Assembly (NCBI GenBank): GCA_963277665.1
Contig: OY728125.1
Location: 1,718,718,889 to 1,718,782,888, forward strand
Origin: Viscum album
Taxonomy: Eukaryota > Streptophyta > Magnoliopsida > Santalales > Viscaceae
Direction of reading: 5' to 3'
Length of the DNA: 64,000 nt
Position numbers and translations under genes: made by a program
In this document: positions 58,086-64,000 of the stretch, one piece after another
Layout: the number at the start of each line of letters is the position of its first letter
Numbering within the stretch: the first letter of the stretch is position 1
Notes under the pieces: generated by a model
The model's input: only the letters and a program-made list of their open reading frames with translations
Told to the model about the DNA's origin: nothing
The model's database searches: none

Positions 58086-59944
58086 CCTATTTGATGGATG
58101 TTTGTGTGTGTGTAGGTAGTAACCGTAATATAAAAACATTTATTAATATTTAAGATAATAATATTGTAATATGATAAATATATAATAAAAATTTAATAGT
58201 TGGATAATGAAATAAGAAAAAAGTGGTGATTGAAGAATAATGCCACTGTTTTTTGGGTAACTCCATTTAGTTCTAACCAAATGAATTAGTTGGTTGGATT
58301 TATTCACAATGTGATGATTCTAAGGTAAGGGTTGGGATTTATAGAGATTATTTGGTGTGTATTTATTATCCAATTGTCTTTATAGGTTTGAATAAATGAA
58401 GATGGTGTGTCCCATTTTTTAGTGTTGGAGGAGTGGAATTCCTGTAAATTTAAAAAGGTAGACACTGTTGGGAGGTTTACCTTACATCATGTTCTTCCAA
58501 AATTAAAAAATGTTGAATTTTATGGAATTTATGGTGGATCAAAAACTACACACCATAAAAAATAAAATCATTTTTATCATTTCGATCCTCATACATTAAT
58601 TATTGTCAATTTTATCTTTATAGTTTTTACTAAGGTAACATGTATCTTTTAATTTACATAATTAATTTATCCTTTAAGAATTACATTAAAATATATTTAT
58701 TTGATATTTAATATCCTAAAATTATAACTATTCTTTAAAATCTATTAAATAAAAATCGTATGTGAGTGTGAAATTAATATTAATTCAAACACATGTATTG
58801 TGAAAAAACCCATATTAACCGTAATCACGTTAAATAATTTTAATTTATTTTTAAAACATTATTTGTAAAAAATTAAAATTAAATTATTATAATATAAATA
58901 ATATTTTTTCCCTATTATAATTTATATTTTTTACAAATTCAAATCATAGAAGTGGAAATTTTAAATTTAAATCCAAACCTGCAAATGTGGCAAGAATGGA
59001 GAGTTTTATAGTGAAAATGATTAATAGTTTACTACATTAATATATATAGGATCAATATATAATTGATAATAATGAGATAAACTAATTTAATAGATGTAAT
59101 ATTTATATAATTTCATCTTATACCCAATTAAAAATATAATTTAACATTGAAAACTATTTATAGGATAAGTGAGTTTTCCATTAAAAATAAGTATTCTTCA
59201 CTAATCATGAAAAAATAAAACTTCTCAAAAAACAACCAAAAAAGATAAGATAATTTGGATGATATTATTTAAAAAAATATGTTTATTTTTTCACATAAAA
59301 TTTATAAAAATTTAAAAAATTACATTTAAAATAGGTGCACATTTAAAAGGCTATACAACTGCCTTTAGAAAAATACTGCTTTATATATGTAAAATTATAT
59401 TATTATTAATATCTTATTGATATAAGATATATTATAAGAATGTAAAAAATTAATATATAATATATAAATAAAAATAATTTAATTCAATAATCGTAGTTTA
59501 TTTAATTTATTAATATAATACACATTTGGATGAATAGAAATTGTTCTTTAAAAAAATATTTCATTTAAATTAATTTGGTTTCAAAATCCATTTATAATAA
59601 ATTGGGAAAAAATAATTATAAAAACACATATATAAAATATTTTCCAAATTTATTTACTCATTTTCATAAATTTCATAATAATTTATAGTTTATAACAATC
59701 ATACTAATTAATAATATAAATAGTATATTGTTGTTTTGTAAAATTTCATCTTATGTGTACCATAATTTATCGAAGGAACTCATTATTGTGTTTATAATAA
59801 TAGAAAATTTATTTTGATATACCACTATCTAATAAAAGTGGTGTGTGTAGAGTAATATTAACTATAAATATTTTATAATGTGAGCTAGAAACAAAATTGG
59901 ATTTATTCTAAAAGTAAAATATTGTAAAATCATGGGATGTTACA

Positions 59945-60900
59945 TTCTCCCAATAATAAATAAATTGCATTCCTATAATTCAAACATGATCTCGGTAGTA
60001 GAGGGTCTTTTATTTTAATATTATATTTTTCAAAAAAGTATTATATTAAATAGTTATAATAACCCATATTATTAATTATACTAAAATGGAATTACAATGG
60101 TCATATGGAAGAACATATTACTATGATTTTATAACAGATAACATTAGTGGTTGGTGAAAATATGGACCCGGTGGAAATTTGAAAATAAATGCAGAGTGTA
60201 ATTGAGGTCATTGAAAAAAATATGCCAATGTAATTTTGAGTTCCTAATATCCATAAATCATTGATGATTTAACAGACCATGGTTTCAACAGAAATAATGT
60301 TATTAAGAAAACATTTTTGTTTCAAGACCCTTTTTCCTAAAGTTGATTAATTGTTTAACTCTCTTAGAATATATGTAAATATACTTACATGATATATTCC
60401 TACAAACACAATTCCATAATTTTGTTTCTTACATGGATCAATTTTTATTTTATCCCTTTCTTCAAGAAATGAATATCCAATAATAAATTAAACGCTATCA
60501 ATGATAACATAAACCACTTTGTCAAATAATCATTAATTAGTTCCAAGGTAACTTGTACTGTCCAAATTATATTTTCCATGTAAATAATCTCTTTATCCCA
60601 ACAGCATTGTCTCATTATTAGGAACATAATAATGGGAATTATTTCATCATTCGTGTGTTTTCTAAGAAGTTCAACATGCCACTGAGTCATTTTTCGCGGT
60701 CATTGGTACCATTCAACATATCCTTTCTCATCCATAATGAAACAGTATTGCATTACAATGACTATACATTTAATAACTCACACAACCAGAATCACATAGA
60801 TTAAAATACTTTTAAAAAAATTATAAATTCAAACATATTGACATTAGTCATTCCAATTCATTAGTATTAATAAAATAATCTTCACTTTTATACCTATTCA
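59945..60900 (-). other. Interior of the minus-strand family-D element, 3' part
   Basis: Apart from the purine tract at 59951-59945, this holds one minus-strand frame (60690-60445, 81 codons; MTQWHVELLRKHTNDEIIPI). I do not recognise it, but it has a plausible amino-acid mix and lies in line with gag, so it may be a pol scrap. The remainder is stop-rich. Confidence 0.3.
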
Positions 60901-61700
60901 TTTTTTGAGGTATATTTCCTTAACACATTGGAAATTCATTTTCATAGTGACCCATATCCTTAAAGTTGATGAATTGAACATTGTAAAATTACTTCATTCC
61001 CTTACAGTCATGGATATGGTGTCCTTTATCCCCACAATTTTTCTAAACTTCTTTTTCCTTTTAAGAATGGAATTATGTTTTTTCTTCCAAAAGTATAACA
61101 TGTTCGAAAATAATTCTTTCCTACTTCACTTTTTTCCATATTTCACTCTATTTTACTCTTCCTCTATTGATTCCCATTAATGGTGTTAGACATGTAGGAT
61201 CTTTTCTATATCTTAATATCACATTATAACTTTCCTCATAAGATAAGATTTTTTGTGAGACTAATTATATTTATAGATTCGAATTAATCCTATAAATGAA
61301 TAGATGAATTTTTTTCTTTGGATGATGTATATTGTTTGAATCATGGATTAATAACCTAGTAAATTCTGCTTCATACATAGAATTATATTCATCCTTTATA
61401 TGTACTGGGCTCAAGATATTATTTTCTATATCCTCTTAATGGTCATAAGGAAAATATGATTCCAAGAATATTACATTGGAATCCTTCAACTCCCTGATTT
61501 ATGTTTTCACCTCATCCTTAGTGATTTGAATTAATGATAAAAATTTATTCTCATCTCTTAAGAGGTGATAAACTTCCATGAAAACTTGCTCTCTTTTATT
61601 ACTTCCTAGAATAATAAATATCTTCTCAAACAAACTTATCCATGAATCTTTAAAATTGAATTCTAGTCCCACTAAATAATATAGGTTGATGATGCATGCA
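60901..61700 (-). pseudogene. gag with two zinc knuckles, minus strand, degraded
   Basis: On the minus strand about 61400-61230 reads EYNSMYEAEFTRLLIHDSNN, then PKKKIHLFIYRINSNL and LVSQKILSYEESYNVILRYR. This matches the Gypsy gag pattern EYEAEF-RL-RFAP...EK--RFI-GL...LV--KI-SYEE-YN-AL-YEKD. Downstream lies a knuckle KNCGDKGHHIHDC (61004-61045; the first Cys position is a stop), then a second with exact CCHC spacing but Phe at all three Cys positions (FINFKDMGHYENEF, 60930-60969). Plus-strand frame 60905-61180 overlaps it and is a shadow. Confidence 0.5.
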
Positions 61701-62250
61701 GTGAATTACCATTGTTACACCACATGTAAGATCAGCAAGCTAATCTATAGGTGAAAGGGTATTACTCATAACCTAATTTAGTTACCCAATATGTTTATAA
61801 TTTCATCAGGTCAAGGTCTATATCCCACTCCAACATCGCAATCATTCCCAATAGAAATCCAATATGGTGTATACATAACAGTACGGTTCCCATTCCATCC
61901 ATTAAGAACCATTTATAAACAATGGAATACAATAGAGAGAAATATGAAATATAATGCATAATCCCATAATATGTGAATCATAATAATTGAAAAATTTTCT
62001 CATATCTTATCACATAATAATAAATATGGTTTCTTTTGAATGCTATTATATACTTATCATCAAATTATATCAGAAGGATATGTTAACTAATATATTTTTT
62101 CCCAAATATACTTCCCAAGGTTGATAATAAAATTTATCTGAAACAAACAATTGAGAAATATACCCTAGAATCCCAAACCTAGTGCCTACAACCATTAAAT
62201 TGGAATATGATGCATGTCTATTTCATCACAATGGATGCAATATTATAGTA
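61701..62250 (-). other. Leader region of the minus-strand family-D element
   Basis: Lies between gag and the inferred end of the 5' LTR. No primer site could be recognised, and no feature is seen. Confidence 0.3.
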
Positions 62251-63565
62251 TTAATGGTAAACAAGATACACACATGGGTCATATATTAAACATGATTAAA
62301 AAAATAAATCATATTTTTCTATAATAACTATATTCTATCTAGTGTATCAATGTATATATTTCTTAGTTGACCTCATTGAATATTGGGGAATTGAAAAAAA
62401 ATATGAATGATCTCAAATTCTCAGATAGTGTAATGTACAATAGAATATATGAATAAATAAGGCATAATCAAAATGGAAAGGAAAATAACTCAAAAAATGA
62501 AATTAAATTAATAACATCAGAATAATGCTATTAGAAGAGTAGGTAATAAAATAATTACAATAAATAATTACATTAGTATGAAACTAAATAGTGGATGTTA
62601 TAACTAATTTAATAATAACAAGGAATTTAACTAAATAAATTCATAATTATGGAATTCATAGAGATGGATATTTAAAAATTACCATTAAATAATTCAAGCC
62701 AGGAATCTAATAATGTCAATTATTTAGGACAATAATCTAATACCCTTAAGGAATCGTGCCAGGAATCTAATTTTGTCAATGATTCATCCCAATAATCTAA
62801 TAAATGGTTAAGGCCTTAGCTAAAACCATATCACGTCTTTCTCATGAAACCAATTAATGCATTGAGGGGAATGATTTAACCAGTCCCCATCCGATGTCAC
62901 ACTAACATGAATCTTTCCTTATCTATCAAATAATCGATTTAATTCATAAACAATGTGCATTATCTACTATCCATATTCAGTAAAAGATTTAGATTTATCA
63001 ATATTTCCCTTGTTAATCTAATAAATTTCAATGTAAACATCATATTTAATAATGGTATATGATTTAGGCAATATTGTTCTCAGTGATAATAAAATGTGGA
63101 TATTTAATTGAAATTTAATGGTCAATGGTCCCTGGAATGTGAATAATTAAAGTGGAGATTAAAGAAGAAGAAATTATTTATGTTTGTGGTTGTAAATACT
63201 ATCATCATTCAAAATGATCATAAGTCATCAATATAATAAATAAATATAATATCAGAAAAATATACCCATTGGTGTAAGTATTAGGGTTCTTGTTGTTGAT
63301 AAAATAAAAATATATTTAAAAAAAATCTTGAGAAAAAATCCTTTTCATTTTGAAAAAAAATAAAAAATCATTTTTCTCCAATACTAAATATTTAAAAATT
63401 CATTAAAATTCAACCATATTAACATGCAATGGAAACTTAATTGAAATGAATTTGGGTAAATTTTTACATACGGTATGACATATATGTAATGTCTTTGAAT
63501 TTTTGTGTAAATTTTTTAAAATCAAATGGAATTATATCAAGACAACATGCTCTGATGGCATTTGA
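62250..63565 (-). repeat. 5' LTR of the minus-strand family-D element, truncated (copy C2)
   Basis: Matches 55300-56530, with shared CAGGAATCTAATAATGTCAA/TAGGAATTTAATATTATCAA (62700; 55742), CTCATGAAACCAATTAATGCATTGAGG/CTCATGAAACCTATTAAATCCTCGAGAGG (62843; 55883), and CATTGGTGTAAGTATTAGGG/CATTGGTGTAAGAATTAATG (63269; 56310). The part equivalent to 56530-59944 is missing. Confidence 0.55.
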
Positions 63566-64000
63566 TTCTGAGGCCCGGTGAACCCTGAACAATATTTTGA
63601 AAATTTTTAATGGTAAGTTTAGTAAACATGCAAGGACATTTTTCTATCAATTAAAATGGTGCTCGAATCTAAAATACAAGGGCACCGTTGAACTCATAAT
63701 TCTTATATTCTCTTATAGATTACATAACATCGGCCGAAAAGGGACGAATGGAAAAGTAAATTTTCATAATTTTTGAGAAATATAATAAAATAACATAAAA
63801 ATTTATTTTATTTCTTTTCACACCGATGAGAAACGACATTGAGATGTTGCGGTGCAGCGATGTGGTAGTGATGAGATGCATTAATGGATCTCAATAATGG
63901 CTCTTTAATACATAGCGTAACGATGCTTTGACGACACATAACAGTGTAATGACACGACATTATAGCGTAACAGAAACAATGTGATGTGTTTTCTTTTTAA
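63566..64000 (+). repeat. LTR start related to family A
   Basis: TGATTCTGAGGCCCGG...CCCTGAACAATATTTTGAA parallels the start of LTR A (TGATTCTGACGCCCAAGG...CCCTGAATAAATGTTTTGAA, 19811), followed by ACATCGGCCG...GGG at 63728 (CATCGGTCG in A) and the AT-rich ATAAAATAACA stretch. From 63820 it diverges into a CG-bearing stretch with repeated AGCGTAAC. It runs off the window. Confidence 0.5.

Larger units (their letters stand above)
55250..59944 (-). repeat. 3' LTR of the minus-strand family-D element (copy C1)
   Basis: The LTR starts on the minus strand at 59944 (TGTAACATCCC) with the purine tract at 59951-59945 (GGGAGAA). Sub-repeat cores lie near 58045 and 57840, and the conserved 3' part is 56530-55380. 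The left edge is approximate. The 108-codon minus-strand frame at 57740-58066 lies across a TA microsatellite and sub-repeats and is chance. Confidence 0.5.
55250..63565 (-). mobile_element. Minus-strand family-D Gypsy element with reduced interior
   Basis: The related segments 55380-56530 and 62340-63490 face the minus strand and carry the family-D 3' LTR landmarks, including inverted CTCAC...TCTCA at 55450 and 62410. The left LTR begins at 59944 with TGTAACATCCC after GGGAGAA, giving a ~4.7-kb 3' LTR. The interior (about 59950-62250) is only ~2.3 kb and shows gag but no pol. The right LTR (5') is cut at about 63565. It may be a non-autonomous derivative or a deletion product. Confidence 0.5.

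Noticed and set aside
60900..61700. Endogenous pararetrovirus capsid, suggested by the zinc knuckles
   Set aside because: The knuckles are tandem CCHC in Gypsy gag style, the upstream EYEAEF...SYEE-YN-AL pattern is Gypsy gag, and long LTRs flank the region.

Overview
The window looks like intergenic heterochromatin from a flowering plant with a large, repeat-rich genome. It is very AT-rich, I recognise no host gene, and it is built almost entirely from nested, decayed LTR retrotransposons. Ty3/Gypsy remnants match the Del/Tekay chromovirus pattern: order PR-RT-RNase H-IN plus a C-terminal chromodomain-type tail, very long LTRs, and LTR starts of the TGTAAC or TGTGA type after a purine tract. 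Ty1/Copia elements are of the SIRE/Maximus and a related type. Del elements were first described in lily, which fits, but the sequence does not fix the species. Stops that can be read as C-to-T or G-to-A changes are common, as expected from methylcytosine decay.

Layout. 1-3240: LTR fragment of a long-LTR Gypsy family, called family D here, carrying three CpG-rich sub-repeats. 3606-22514: Gypsy element A (plus strand) with about 2.7-kb LTRs, split between gag and protease by Copia element B (minus strand, 7833-16383). 22515-32770: two further plus-strand family-D LTRs flanking an unrecognisable interior. 32770-34228: a minus-strand family-D LTR start, meeting the previous copy head-on. 34229-36260: a minus-strand decayed coding block, weakly LINE-ORF1-like. 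36261-39400: a strand-asymmetric (G+T-rich) stretch of unknown nature. 39400-43340: Gypsy element 2 (gag, RT, RNase H, IN), breaking off inside integrase. 43341-55250: Gypsy element 3, beginning abruptly in protease, split by Copia element C (43581-51103), and resuming with RT, RNase H, IN, tail, purine tract and LTR start. 55250-63565: a minus-strand family-D element with a very long 3' LTR and only a gag-like interior. 63566-64000: start of an LTR related to family A.

The youngest insertion is Copia C. Its two LTRs differ by only a few percent by eye, the RT-RNase H reading frame is still open, and gag, protease and integrase carry scattered stops and frameshifts. Its U3 holds the most striking structure in the window: twelve degenerate 16-bp palindromes (CACCGGCCRRCCGGTG type), arranged as six pairs at a 22-bp step. 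Three of the gaps between pairs are filled by hairpins of different stem sequence. The array ends about 110 bp before the TATA box and is preserved in both LTRs.

Nothing here is likely to make protein except possibly the RT-RNase H segment of Copia C. All other coding features are pseudogenes, and domain assignments rest on motif spacing read through stops and frameshifts.
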